Positions 38,919 through 47,618 of a stretch of 48,809 nucleotides of DNA are shown in pieces. Source of the stretch: Dehalococcoidia bacterium (GTDB lineage: Bacteria > Chloroflexota > Dehalococcoidia > Bin125); assembly GCA_022822375.1 (NCBI GenBank), contig JAJEBU010000123.1, positions 1 to 48,809 of the forward strand. Reading direction: 5' to 3'. How positions within the stretch are numbered: the first letter of the stretch is position 1; each line of letters opens with the position of its first letter. The position numbers and the translations under genes are program-made. Under the pieces are notes generated by a model, which was not told where the DNA came from, did not search any database, and was given only the letters and a program-made list of their open reading frames with translations.

Positions 38919-39770
38919 ATGACTAAAAGTCCGACACCACAACGGATCGCCTATCTCGGACCGCCTGGCACGTTCACCGAGCAGGCCTGCGTGCTGTACA
39001 CGGGCGGGAGCGATCAGACGGAACTCGTCCCGTACGCCAGCATCACAGCGTCGGCGGAGGCGGCGGCGCGGCTCGAGGTGGATGCAGCCGTCGTGCCCTT
39101 CGAGAACTCACTCGCGGGTGCGGTGGGCGAGACGCATGATCTGATCATCCATCAGCTCGATCTGAGTATCTGCAGCGAGCTGGTGATCCCGATCGAGCAC
39201 TGCCTGATCGTGTCTCCGACGGCAGACAGCGCTGAGATCACGACGATCTACTCGCATCCCCAGGCGCTGGGTCAATGCCAGCGCTACATCGCGCGGCGAT
39301 TTCCGAATGCCCGCACGGAAGCCACGCTGTCGACCGCGCAGGCGGTCGGCCGGGCGGTTGACCAGGGCGATCACACGGCGGCGATCGCACCGCGCCGCGC
39401 CGCCGAGCTGCACGGCGCTCAGATCCTCGAGATTGGCATCGAGGACGACCACCGCAACGCCACCCGCTTCGTCGTGCTGGCGGCGCAGGATCACGACCCG
39501 ACGGGCGACGATCGCACGACGATCCTGTTCAGTACAGCCAACCGTCCCGGCGCGCTGCTGCGCGCGCTGCAGCACTTTGCCGACGCGGGCATCAACCTGA
39601 CGCGGATCGAATCGCGGCCCGCTCGCGAGCGGTTGGGTACGTATCTCTTTCTCGTTGATTGCGATGGGCATCGCTCGACGGCGCCGCTGTCGGAAGCGCT
39701 GGCGCGGATGGAGCCGGAGCTGGAGCGTCTGCGGATCATCGGCAGCTATCCGCGGGCTCCCCGGCCGTGA
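38919..39770 (+). CDS. pheA: Prephenate dehydratase
   Basis: RIAYLGPPGTFTEQACVLY; VPFENSLAGAVGETHDLI; ACT: NRPGALLRALQHFADAGINLTRIESRPAR. Confidence 0.96.
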   Translation: MTKSPTPQRIAYLGPPGTFTEQACVLYTGGSDQTELVPYASITASAEAAARLEVDAAVVPFENSLAGAVGETHDLIIHQLDLSICSELVIPIEHCLIVSPTADSAEITTIYSHPQALGQCQRYIARRFPNARTEATLSTAQAVGRAVDQGDHTAAIAPRRAAELHGAQILEIGIEDDHRNATRFVVLAAQDHDPTGDDRTTILFSTANRPGALLRALQHFADAGINLTRIESRPARERLGTYLFLVDCDGHRSTAPLSEALARMEPELERLRIIGSYPRAPRP

Positions 39771-39794
39771 CCCTGACCGTGACTGCGAACTTCG

Positions 39795-40637
39795 ATGCCT
39801 GAGATCCCGGAGTTGGAGCACGTGGCGCAGGTGCTGACGGAGCGGATCGGCGGGCGGTCGATCTCGTCGGTGGAGGTACCGAAGCCGATCGTCGTGCGGT
39901 TGCCGAGGCCCGATTTCGAGGCTGGACTGTTGGGTGCGCGGATCGAGCATGTCGAGCGGCGCGGCAAGTTCTTGCTCTGGTACACCGATCGGGGCAGCGT
40001 GATGGCGGTCAACCCCATGCTCAACGGGCGCTTCCAGTGGATGGCCGGCGCCGACGGTCTGGGCGCGCCGCTCAAGGCGCATGCGCGGACATGCGTCGCG
40101 CTGCGCTTTGCGTCGGAGCATGACGACGCGAGATTGGGTCTGCGATACATCGATGAGCGTGTGCTGGGCAAGATCTACCTGGTCGACGCTGACGAGTTGG
40201 ACTCGGTGCCGGTCCTGAATGAGCAGGGTCCCGACGCGCTGGATCCAGCGCTGACGCAGGAGCTGTTCCTGCAACGTCTGAAGCGTCATCGCGGACAGGT
40301 CAAGAACGTGCTGGTCAATGCGAAGTTCATCGCCGGGATTGGCAACGCCTACTCAGACGAGATCCTGTTCGCTGCCGGGCTGCACCCGTTCACGAAGGTC
40401 TCGGAGCTGGACGAATCGCGGCGGATCGCGCTGTATGAGGCGATGGTCGAGACGTTGTCGTGGGCGGGCGCGATCTGCGCGGCGCAGATTGGCGATCAGA
40501 TCGATCGCAAGCCGCGCGATTTCCTGCGCGTCCACCGCAAGGGCGGTGAGCCGTGTCCCAGCTGCGGTGCGGCAATCTCGGAGGTGTCGCCCAAGCGGCG
40601 GGTGACGTCGTTCTGCCGCGCCTGCCAGCCGGGCTAG
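39795..40637 (+). CDS. mutM: Formamidopyrimidine-DNA glycosylase family (Fpg/Nei)
   Basis: MPEIPELEHVAQVL; GIGNAYSDEILFAAGLHP; C-terminal zinc finger CPSCG...RRVTSFCRACQ. Confidence 0.93.
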   Translation: MPEIPELEHVAQVLTERIGGRSISSVEVPKPIVVRLPRPDFEAGLLGARIEHVERRGKFLLWYTDRGSVMAVNPMLNGRFQWMAGADGLGAPLKAHARTCVALRFASEHDDARLGLRYIDERVLGKIYLVDADELDSVPVLNEQGPDALDPALTQELFLQRLKRHRGQVKNVLVNAKFIAGIGNAYSDEILFAAGLHPFTKVSELDESRRIALYEAMVETLSWAGAICAAQIGDQIDRKPRDFLRVHRKGGEPCPSCGAAISEVSPKRRVTSFCRACQPG

Positions 40638-41186
40638 CTAGTCGGTCGACAGCACCCGTTCGGCGCCGGGAATGAAGGGCGCCCAGGTGGGTTGGCTCTC
40701 GAGGTACTGGCCGAACAGGCTGGCCGGGGTGACGGAGGGCCGCTTGGGTTCGCTGCGCAGCGTCATGCGCGCCTCGCGCGGGGTGCGCCCCGCCTTGCGG
40801 TGGTTGCAGACGCGGCAGGCCGAGACGAGGTTCTCCCAGGTGTGGCCTCCGCCGCGGAAACGGGGCAACACGTGGTCCAGCGTGAGGTCCTTGGTGGCCG
40901 TGCGTCGTCCGCAGTACTGACAGGTGAACCGGTCGCGGTTGAAGACCTCGCGCCGCGACAGCCGCATCACCGGTCTCGGTCGGCGGATGAAGTAGACCAT
41001 CCGAATGACGGAGGGCACATCGTGCACGCCGCTGACGCTGCGCAGCAGCGACTTGGCGCGGTCGAGACGGTCGATCACTTCAGCCTTGCCGCGCGAGACC
41101 AGCACCACCGCCCGCCGCACATTGCAAACATGCAGCGGCTCGTAGTTCTGATTCAGGACCAAGACCGAGCGGCTGAGAACGGACAT
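40638..41186 (-). CDS. HNH endonuclease family protein
   Basis: MSVLSRSVLVLNQNYEPLHVCNVRRAVVLVSRGKAEVI; FTCQYCGRRTATKDLTLDHVLPRFRGGGHTWENLVSACRVCNHRKAGRT. Confidence 0.93.
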   Translation of the reverse strand: MSVLSRSVLVLNQNYEPLHVCNVRRAVVLVSRGKAEVIDRLDRAKSLLRSVSGVHDVPSVIRMVYFIRRPRPVMRLSRREVFNRDRFTCQYCGRRTATKDLTLDHVLPRFRGGGHTWENLVSACRVCNHRKAGRTPREARMTLRSEPKRPSVTPASLFGQYLESQPTWAPFIPGAERVLSTD

Positions 41187-41246
41187 GACACCGAGCTGAT
41201 CGTACCAAAGGCGGAGGGGTCCGCTTGTGGGCGTCGTGTGTTCGCC

Positions 41247-41279
41247 TGATGCACGACCGATGCACGACCGATGCACGAG
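41247..41279. repeat. 3 x 11-bp tandem direct repeat (yGATGCACGAs)
   Basis: tgatgcacgac|cgatgcacgac|cgatgcacgag between cvpA-like stop and HNH start. Confidence 0.85.
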
Positions 41280-41285
41280 TGATGT

Positions 41286-41879
41286 TTAGCTGCCGTTGAG
41301 CGGTGCGCTCAGATTGTCGACGGTGGCGCGCAGGCCGCCCACCTCAGAGACGAACTCCTGGATGGCGAGGTCAAACTCCGACGGCAGCAGGGCGCGGACC
41401 ACCGGCGTGTTGTCCATCATCCACCAACCGATGGTTGAGTCACCGAGCGTGTCGTGCGCGTCGCCGAGTCCGGCCAGCACGAGGATGGCGAAGACGGCCT
41501 GGGCCAACAACAGACCAACGATCAGGCCGAAGACGGCACCTGCGGCGCGGTCGGCCATGCCCAGCAGCAACATCGATGCGAGACCCTTGAGCAGCGTGCC
41601 CAGCGCGTATCCACCGACCAGCACGAGCGTGAGGATGACGCTGAAGCTGACCGTCCGCATCAGGCCGGAGGGCGCGTCGTCAATGGCGAGGTCGGTGAAG
41701 ACGCTCTGGTGGTACATACCGGCCAGGACGACGCCGACCACCACCGCAATCAGGGCGACGCCGGCGCGCAAGATGCCCAGCTTCCATCCCCACAAGCCGA
41801 TGGCCGCCGCCACGCCGACGACGACGATGTCGATCCAGTTCAGTCCCAGGATGAGCGCGGCATCGTCCACGGCGTTCAC
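41286..41879 (-). CDS. CvpA family membrane protein
   Basis: NWIDIVVVGVAAAIGLWGWKLGILRAGVAL; 4 predicted TM segments; alternative GTG start at 41870. Confidence 0.85.
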   Translation of the reverse strand: MNAVDDAALILGLNWIDIVVVGVAAAIGLWGWKLGILRAGVALIAVVVGVVLAGMYHQSVFTDLAIDDAPSGLMRTVSFSVILTLVLVGGYALGTLLKGLASMLLLGMADRAAGAVFGLIVGLLLAQAVFAILVLAGLGDAHDTLGDSTIGWWMMDNTPVVRALLPSEFDLAIQEFVSEVGGLRATVDNLSAPLNGS

Positions 41880-41919
41880 TGTACACAGCGATCCCGCCGC
41901 TGAACGCGGTGGACATCGG

Positions 41920-42837
41920 TCAGGCGTCGCCTGTGCGACTGGCGCGTTTGCGCTTGGTCGACTTCCGCTTGCTCGATTCCCGCCTGTTCGATTTGGTCGT
42001 CTGGTGGCCGGACCGGTTGGTGGGCAGCACGCCCATGTTAAGCATCGATTCGAAGTTGTCGCGAGTGACGATGATGTGGTCGAGCATGTCGATGGCCATC
42101 GTCTCGGCGGCTTGGACCAGTTCTGCGGTCAACAGCTGGTCGGCTCGCGACGGCTCGGGTGATCCGGAGGGATGGTTGTGGACGAGGATCATCGAGCGGC
42201 CTTGGTGGAGGATGACAGGACGGAGCAGCTCGGCGACGCGCACGGCGGCGCCGTCGACCATGCCCTGGTAGATACGTTCCTCGCGGATCAGGCAGTTCTG
42301 GCGATCGAGCACGAGCACCCAGACTTCCTCGCGGGGCAGATCGCCGAGTAACGGCTGGTAGCGCTTGAAGACCTGTTCGACGGTACTGAGCGGCTCGCGG
42401 GAGGACCATTCATCGTCGGCCAGGCCGCGCGAGGCGAGCTGAACCGCCGCCAAGATTCGCGTGACCTTGGCTTCGCCGAGTCCGGAGACCTCCATCAGAT
42501 CGCGCACATCCGAGCGCAGCAGTCCGACGAGCCCGCGTTCCTTGAGCAGTCGGCGCGAGACCTCCAGCGCGTTCTCGCCTTGCCGCCCCGAGCTGAGCAG
42601 GATCGCGAGCAACTCGTAGTTGGCGAGCGCCTCAGCTCCGTAGCGCAGCAACCGTTCGCGGGGCCGGTCGTCCGGGTCGAGGTCCGCGATGCGCTGGCCA
42701 CCGCCGGCGGCGTCCTCGCTCTCATCTGGCTCTGTTCGGCGAGCGCGGTCGGCGTCTTCCTGTGCCCAGAGCGCTTGGAGTTCGGCGAGGTGGTCGCGAT
42801 CCTCAGATCGTTCGGCCGGCTGCGGGGAGTTCGGCAC
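41920..42837 (-). CDS. radC: RadC family JAB/MPN protein (start uncertain; ORF extends to 43113)
   Basis: PRERLLRYGAEALANYELLAILLSSGRQGENALEVSRRLL; VHNHPSGSPEPSRAD; basic C-terminal tail. Confidence 0.92.
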   Translation of the reverse strand: MPNSPQPAERSEDRDHLAELQALWAQEDADRARRTEPDESEDAAGGGQRIADLDPDDRPRERLLRYGAEALANYELLAILLSSGRQGENALEVSRRLLKERGLVGLLRSDVRDLMEVSGLGEAKVTRILAAVQLASRGLADDEWSSREPLSTVEQVFKRYQPLLGDLPREEVWVLVLDRQNCLIREERIYQGMVDGAAVRVAELLRPVILHQGRSMILVHNHPSGSPEPSRADQLLTAELVQAAETMAIDMLDHIIVTRDNFESMLNMGVLPTNRSGHQTTKSNRRESSKRKSTKRKRASRTGDA

Positions 42838-42847
42838 GCCGCCGGCG

Positions 42848-43483
42848 TCAATCGTCGCGTCGGTCGCCGAAGCTGGGCAGGTCGACCTGTTCGCGGGCCG
42901 TGACGGGTTCCTCGCGGTCTCGGCGGCGTCGGCCCCAACCGCGCTTGTCTGGGTCGTCCGACTCATCTGGATCGTCCGCTTGGTCCTCGCTCGGCGACAG
43001 GTCGACGCCCTCGCGTCGTTCATCCTCGCCGAGCGGCCGCCAGGACACCACGGCGTTGGTGTGGGGATAGTGGTTGATGTAGACCCAGCCGCCGGTCTCG
43101 GGCATTTCCTCAAACATCAATCGCGGCACGCGGTAGACGCGGCGGGCGACGAGCACGTAGTGGGCGCGAAAGAAGATAAGCAGGTCGAACTTGCGCCACT
43201 TGCGCGCCACCTGCCCGGTCGTCTCGATCGGTTCGGTAAACCAGTCGCGAAAGGCGGAGAGCGAGGAGAAGCCGGAGAGCAGACCGATCAGCGCGAAGAG
43301 CGAGAACCCAAACCAGGCGCCGCCGTTGCCGTCCAGTGCATCGACCGCCATGTAGACGGAACCGACCACGAGCAGGGTGAAGATCGGCGTCCAGATCGCC
43401 ATCGAGCGCAGAATGGAGTTCCGTGCGCGCTTGGGATCGGGCGGCTGCGTTCCGATCAGCTCGTGGTAGCTACCCTCCGCCAC
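42848..43483 (-). CDS. Hypothetical protein with two predicted TM helices and charged tail
   Basis: 211 aa; IWTPIFTLLVVGSVYMAV, WFGFSLFALIGLLSGF. Confidence 0.75.
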   Translation of the reverse strand: MAEGSYHELIGTQPPDPKRARNSILRSMAIWTPIFTLLVVGSVYMAVDALDGNGGAWFGFSLFALIGLLSGFSSLSAFRDWFTEPIETTGQVARKWRKFDLLIFFRAHYVLVARRVYRVPRLMFEEMPETGGWVYINHYPHTNAVVSWRPLGEDERREGVDLSPSEDQADDPDESDDPDKRGWGRRRRDREEPVTAREQVDLPSFGDRRDD

Positions 43484-44036
43484 GACCGTGACTTTCCTCC
43501 AGCTCGGCGTCGATGTCCTCGTCTGCGACGAGCGACGGCTCGGCTCGTGGAATCCAGAGCCACTCGCCGCGAATCAGTACCGTGTTGATGTCGAGATGCT
43601 CATTCCAGGCGACGATGTCGTCGATCGCGACACTGAGATCGGCAGAGATCGACTGGAGCGTCTCGCCGCGCTGCACCTGATAGCGGTCGAGTCGACCGGG
43701 GATGACGATGTCGCCCTGGCCGGTCTCGCCCGGGCGATCAACGGCGGTGATCATCTCTGGCATGTGCGGCTGTTCGGACGATTCAATGGATGAGTCCTGT
43801 TGGGCTTGTTGAGATTGTGCGGCGGCCCGCGGTTCGGATGTTGAGGTGGCTGCTGTCGACATGACGAGCGGATCAGCGGTCGGTACGGAAGAGGAGTTGG
43901 GGGCGTGCAGGACGGCGACCAAAACCACGGCGATGCTGACGATCACGACCGCAGCAAACTCCAAACGCAGGCCACCATCGGCCCGTCGTGACGGTTGACC
44001 CGTCATGGATGTTGCTTCCGAGCGGGAACGCACCAT
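43470..44036 (-). CDS. Membrane-anchored LysM domain protein
   Basis: AAVVIVSIAVVLVAVLHA TM; RYQVQRGETLQSISADLSVAIDDIVAWNEHLDINTVLIRGEWLWIP. Confidence 0.85.
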   Translation of the reverse strand: MVRSRSEATSMTGQPSRRADGGLRLEFAAVVIVSIAVVLVAVLHAPNSSSVPTADPLVMSTAATSTSEPRAAAQSQQAQQDSSIESSEQPHMPEMITAVDRPGETGQGDIVIPGRLDRYQVQRGETLQSISADLSVAIDDIVAWNEHLDINTVLIRGEWLWIPRAEPSLVADEDIDAELEESHGRGGG

Positions 44037-44092
44037 CGGGCCGCCTCGCAGACCCTGCCCCAAACAGAGGATTGGGGGAAATGATCGCAGGC

Positions 44093-44121
44093 ATAATAGA
44101 ACGCTTGTCGCGCCCGCGCAA
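44093..44121 (-). promoter_or_regulatory. Candidate sigma70-type promoter for the LysM gene cluster
   Basis: Minus strand TTGCGC - 17 nt - TATTAT. Confidence 0.6.
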
Positions 44122-44210
44122 CTGACGCCCAACCGTGCGAACCGGCCGACGGTCCGCGACGGCCAGGACGCTGCGGGTTGACGGGCGGGTCGACGTACTG
44201 GTTGATGGAG

Positions 44211-44597
44211 CTACTTGAGCTCGACGACGGCGCCAGCCTCTTCGAGCTGTGACTTGATCGACTCGGCCTCTTCCTTGGCCAAGCCTTCCTTGACGGTCTG
44301 CGGGACGGACTCGACGAATTCCTTCGCCTCCCGCAGGCCCAGTTCGGTCACGGCGCGGACGGCCTTGATCACGTTGATCTTCTTGTCGCCGAACTCGGTC
44401 AGGACGACGTCGAACTCGGTCTGCTCTTCGACCGCTGCGGCGGCGTCGGCGCCTGGGACGGCACCGCCGACGGCGGCCACGGCCACCGGAGCGGCCGCCG
44501 TGACACCGAATTCGTCCTCGATCTTCTTGACCAGGTCGCGGGCCTCAAGAATCGTCATGGCGCTGATCAGTTCAAACGCCTCGTCCACTTTCGACAT
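44211..44597 (-). CDS. rplL: 50S ribosomal protein L7/L12
   Basis: [58 protein letters not shown]. Confidence 0.97.
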   Translation of the reverse strand: MSKVDEAFELISAMTILEARDLVKKIEDEFGVTAAAPVAVAAVGGAVPGADAAAAVEEQTEFDVVLTEFGDKKINVIKAVRAVTELGLREAKEFVESVPQTVKEGLAKEEAESIKSQLEEAGAVVELK

Positions 44598-44654
44598 GTC
44601 AGACTCCATCTCAACCGACCGCTCGGGCCGGCGCTGTGTGATGCTGCGCGGGAG

Positions 44655-45200
44655 TTACTCGGCTCCCGATTCTGCGGTTTCCAACTGCGCGGCGCGGGCT
44701 TCGACGATCGCCGCGACGTCGCGGAACGTGGCGCTCAGCACGCCAGCCAGACCAGCCACGGGACTGTTCAGTCCACCGGCGACCCTGGCCATCAGTTCGG
44801 GCCGGCTGGGCACGTCGGCCAGAGCGGCGACCTGCGAGCCGTCCTGCAACTCGCCCTCGACGTAGACGCCGTAGATGGGCAGTTCGAGCCGTTCGGCCCG
44901 GCTGTACCGCTGCAGCGCGCGGGGCGCTTCGGTCAGGTCGCCGAAGCCGAACAGGAGGGCAGTCGCCTCGCTGGCCAGGTCGGCCGCGGCGGCCTCGCCG
45001 GCGTTCTCAGCGGCGCGCCGCCAGAGCGTGTTTTTGATCACCCGCAGCTCGGTCTCCGGCGCTTCGGCGCTGATGCCGCGTCGAAGCTGTTGCATGTCCT
45101 TCACGGACAGGCCCCGGTAGTCAAAGCCGATCGTGATCGAGGCGCGGCCCAGCCGCTCTTCGAGCAGCGCGACCTGTTCGCGTTTCCGTTCAGTGGCCAT
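44655..45200 (-). CDS. rplJ: 50S ribosomal protein L10
   Basis: MATERKREQVALLEERLGRASITIGFDYRGLSVKDMQQLRR; VIKNTLWRRAAE. Confidence 0.95.
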   Translation of the reverse strand: MATERKREQVALLEERLGRASITIGFDYRGLSVKDMQQLRRGISAEAPETELRVIKNTLWRRAAENAGEAAAADLASEATALLFGFGDLTEAPRALQRYSRAERLELPIYGVYVEGELQDGSQVAALADVPSRPELMARVAGGLNSPVAGLAGVLSATFRDVAAIVEARAAQLETAESGAE

Positions 45201-45477
45201 GGCGTCCCCCGCTTGCAGCCGCGTCGGCTGCCTGTTGCCGTTCCACCGCCCCGACCTGCACGACCACCAGACTGGCAACCATCGATCAGCCGCGCGTCGA
45301 GCGCTCTTGCTGATCTGGGGATTGCTGCCTGCGCTGGATGTTTCAGCGTCCGCTCAATACGGACGCGCCAGCGGTCTCGGGCGGCGATTGGTATCCGATT
45401 CGTTTCTCAGCCTATCGCAGACACACGGTTCGCGTCTGTCACGGCCGATGTATGTGAGTCTCTCGATGACGGTGCCG
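45201..45477 (-). promoter_or_regulatory. rplJ-rplL 5' leader; candidate L10-leader-type regulatory RNA
   Basis: 277-nt gap between rplA and rplJ; hairpin at 45332..45373 (CGCTGG outer / GCGTCCG inner stems). Confidence 0.5.
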
Positions 45478-46191
45478 CTAGTCAGCCTTGAGCGCCAGCG
45501 TCGCCTGCTGCTCGAGCTTGACGCCAGGCCCCATGGTCGAGGCGATATTGAGCGAGCGAATGTAGCTGCCCTTGGATCCCGATGGTTTGGACTTGACGAT
45601 CTCTGAGACCATCGTGGCCAGGTTGTCGAGCAGTTGTTCCTCGCCGAAGCTGGCCTTGCCGAGCGGCACATGCACGGAGGCTTCACGGTCGGTGCGGAAC
45701 TCGACGCGGCCGGCCTTGGCCTCGCCGACGGCCTTGGCAATTTCCTCGCGATCGACGACCGTGCCGGCGCGTGGGTTGGGCATGAGCCCGCGCGGGCCGA
45801 GCACGCGGCCCAAGCGTCCGACCTTGCCCATCAACTCGCGCTGGGCGATCGCGACGTCAAACTCGGTGAAGCCGTCCTGGACCTGTTGGATCAGGTCGTC
45901 GGCGCCGACGACTTCTGCGCCAGCCTCCGCCGCGGCGCCAGCGGCGTCGCCTTCGGCGAAGACGGCGACGCGGACATCCTTGCCCAGGCCGTGCGGGAGG
46001 CGCGCGGTGCCGCGCAGCTGCTGGTCGGCGTGGCGCACATCGAGTCCAGTGCGGATGTGGAGCTCGACCGTTTCGTCGAACTTGGCGTTGGCCAGCTTCT
46101 TGATCAGCTTGACCGCTTCATCGGGCGCGTAGTGGGAGTCTTTGTCGTACTCCGCCAGCGCGCTGCGGTAGCGCTTGCCTCGCTTCGGCAT
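45478..46191 (-). CDS. rplA: 50S ribosomal protein L1
   Basis: 237 aa; MPKRGKRYRSALAEYDKDSHYAPDEAVKLIKKLANAKFDETVELHIRTGLD. Confidence 0.98.
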   Translation of the reverse strand: MPKRGKRYRSALAEYDKDSHYAPDEAVKLIKKLANAKFDETVELHIRTGLDVRHADQQLRGTARLPHGLGKDVRVAVFAEGDAAGAAAEAGAEVVGADDLIQQVQDGFTEFDVAIAQRELMGKVGRLGRVLGPRGLMPNPRAGTVVDREEIAKAVGEAKAGRVEFRTDREASVHVPLGKASFGEEQLLDNLATMVSEIVKSKPSGSKGSYIRSLNIASTMGPGVKLEQQATLALKAD

Positions 46192-46193
46192 CT

Positions 46194-46619
46194 CTAGGCC
46201 TCGACTTCCACGCCCATCGAACGCGCGGTCCCCGCGACCATCTTCATGGCCGCTTCGATGTCGTTCGCGTTCAGGTCTTGCATTTTCTTTTCGGCGATCT
46301 GGCGCACCTGGTCGGAGCTGATTGATCCGACCACTTCACGGCGAGGCTCGGACGCGCCCTTTTCCAGACCGGCCGCTCGGCGGATCAGGTCGGAGGCTGG
46401 CGGCGTCCGCAGCTCGAACGTGAAGGAGCGATCCTCGTAGATCGTGATCTGGGCTGGGATCAGTTCGCCCGCGTTCTGCGCGGTGCGTTCGTTGTAGCTC
46501 TTGACGAACTCCATGATGCCAACACCGTGTTGACCCAGTGCCGGGCCGACCGGCGGCGCCGGACTGGCCTTGCCCGCCTCGAGTTGCAGTGTGAGCACTG
46601 CTCGTACACGCTTCGCCAT
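46194..46619 (-). CDS. rplK: 50S ribosomal protein L11
   Basis: [46 protein letters not shown]. Confidence 0.98.
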   Translation of the reverse strand: MAKRVRAVLTLQLEAGKASPAPPVGPALGQHGVGIMEFVKSYNERTAQNAGELIPAQITIYEDRSFTFELRTPPASDLIRRAAGLEKGASEPRREVVGSISSDQVRQIAEKKMQDLNANDIEAAMKMVAGTARSMGVEVEA

Positions 46620-46685
46620 CCAGTCGCTCCCTCTTCCGTCTGCCGAGACGCTGGCGCGGCGCGGCAATGCGGTGGAATCTGCAGC

Positions 46686-47618
46686 CTATTGCTTCTCGAC
46701 CTGGTCGAAGTCCAGCTCGAGCGGTGTTTCGCGTCCGAACATTGAGATGCGGACGCGGACTTTGCCCTTTTCGATGTTGATCTCCTCGACCTCGGCGACC
46801 ATGTCGAGGAACGGCCCATCGGTCAGGCGGACCGCGTCGCCGACAGAGAATCCGACGCGGATCTGCGGCTCCTCGACCTGCGTTTGGCCGATGATGTTGC
46901 GGATCGCATCGGGCGACAGGGCGACGGGCCGCTCGCGCTGCTCTTCGCGTGTGCCGACGAAGCCAGTCACGCCGGTCGTGTTCTTGACGAGGTGCCAGGC
47001 GTCATCCGGGATCTCGCCGGTGTCGGGGTTGAGCCGAATCTGCAGGAGCACGTAGCCGGGCAGCAGCTTGCGCTCGACCTCGCGACGCTTGCCGCCCTTG
47101 ATCTCGACCTCTTGCTGGGTCGGGACGAGCACGACACGCTTCGCTCCCAACGAGCGGTTGCGCTGCGCGGGGCCCATTGCCGCCTGCAGTGGATTCAGCT
47201 CGACGAAGTGCCGCTCGGCGTCCATGCTGCGAATCCGCAGGTCGATGTCGTCGCGCACTTTGTATTCGAACTCCGAGTAGGTGTTGACGGCGAACCAGGC
47301 GGCGTCAGGCTCCTGGATGCCCTCGAGCGGCAGTTCTGGCTCTGGCTCAGACGGCGTTGCCTCGTCGTCTTCCTGGAGGAAGGACGCAATCGGCGTGGCT
47401 TCACGCTCGATCGGGCGGTCGAGTCCGAGCTCGACCAGCGCGGTGGCGGCGGCGGTGTCTATGGGTTCTTGGTCGGGCGCCTCTTCGGTCTCAATGCCGA
47501 GCGCTTTGGCGGCGGCCAGGACTTCTTGCAGCTCGCGCTCGGCGGCCGAGAGTTCGGAGGCGGCGAAATCGCCGCCGAAGGCGCTGCTGGCTTCCGGGGT
47601 CTCGCGTGGTGTGGTCAT
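46686..47618 (-). CDS. nusG: Transcription termination/antitermination protein NusG with long acidic N-terminal extension
   Basis: WFAVNTYSEFEYKVRDDI; LLPGYVLLQIRLN; WHLVKNTTGVTGFVG; KOW FSVGDAVRLTDGPFLDMVAEVEEI. Confidence 0.96.
   Translation of the reverse strand: MTTPRETPEASSAFGGDFAASELSAAERELQEVLAAAKALGIETEEAPDQEPIDTAAATALVELGLDRPIEREATPIASFLQEDDEATPSEPEPELPLEGIQEPDAAWFAVNTYSEFEYKVRDDIDLRIRSMDAERHFVELNPLQAAMGPAQRNRSLGAKRVVLVPTQQEVEIKGGKRREVERKLLPGYVLLQIRLNPDTGEIPDDAWHLVKNTTGVTGFVGTREEQRERPVALSPDAIRNIIGQTQVEEPQIRVGFSVGDAVRLTDGPFLDMVAEVEEINIEKGKVRVRISMFGRETPLELDFDQVEKQ

Noticed and set aside
40638-41186. HNH gene as a homing or mobile endonuclease
   Set aside because: No intron, intein or flanking repeats; resembles the widespread stand-alone housekeeping-type HNH family beginning VLVLNQNYEPL.
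41920-42837. RadC as an anti-restriction or mobile-element marker
   Set aside because: Sits in an ordinary chromosomal cluster with no mobility genes; RadC is common in chromosomes.
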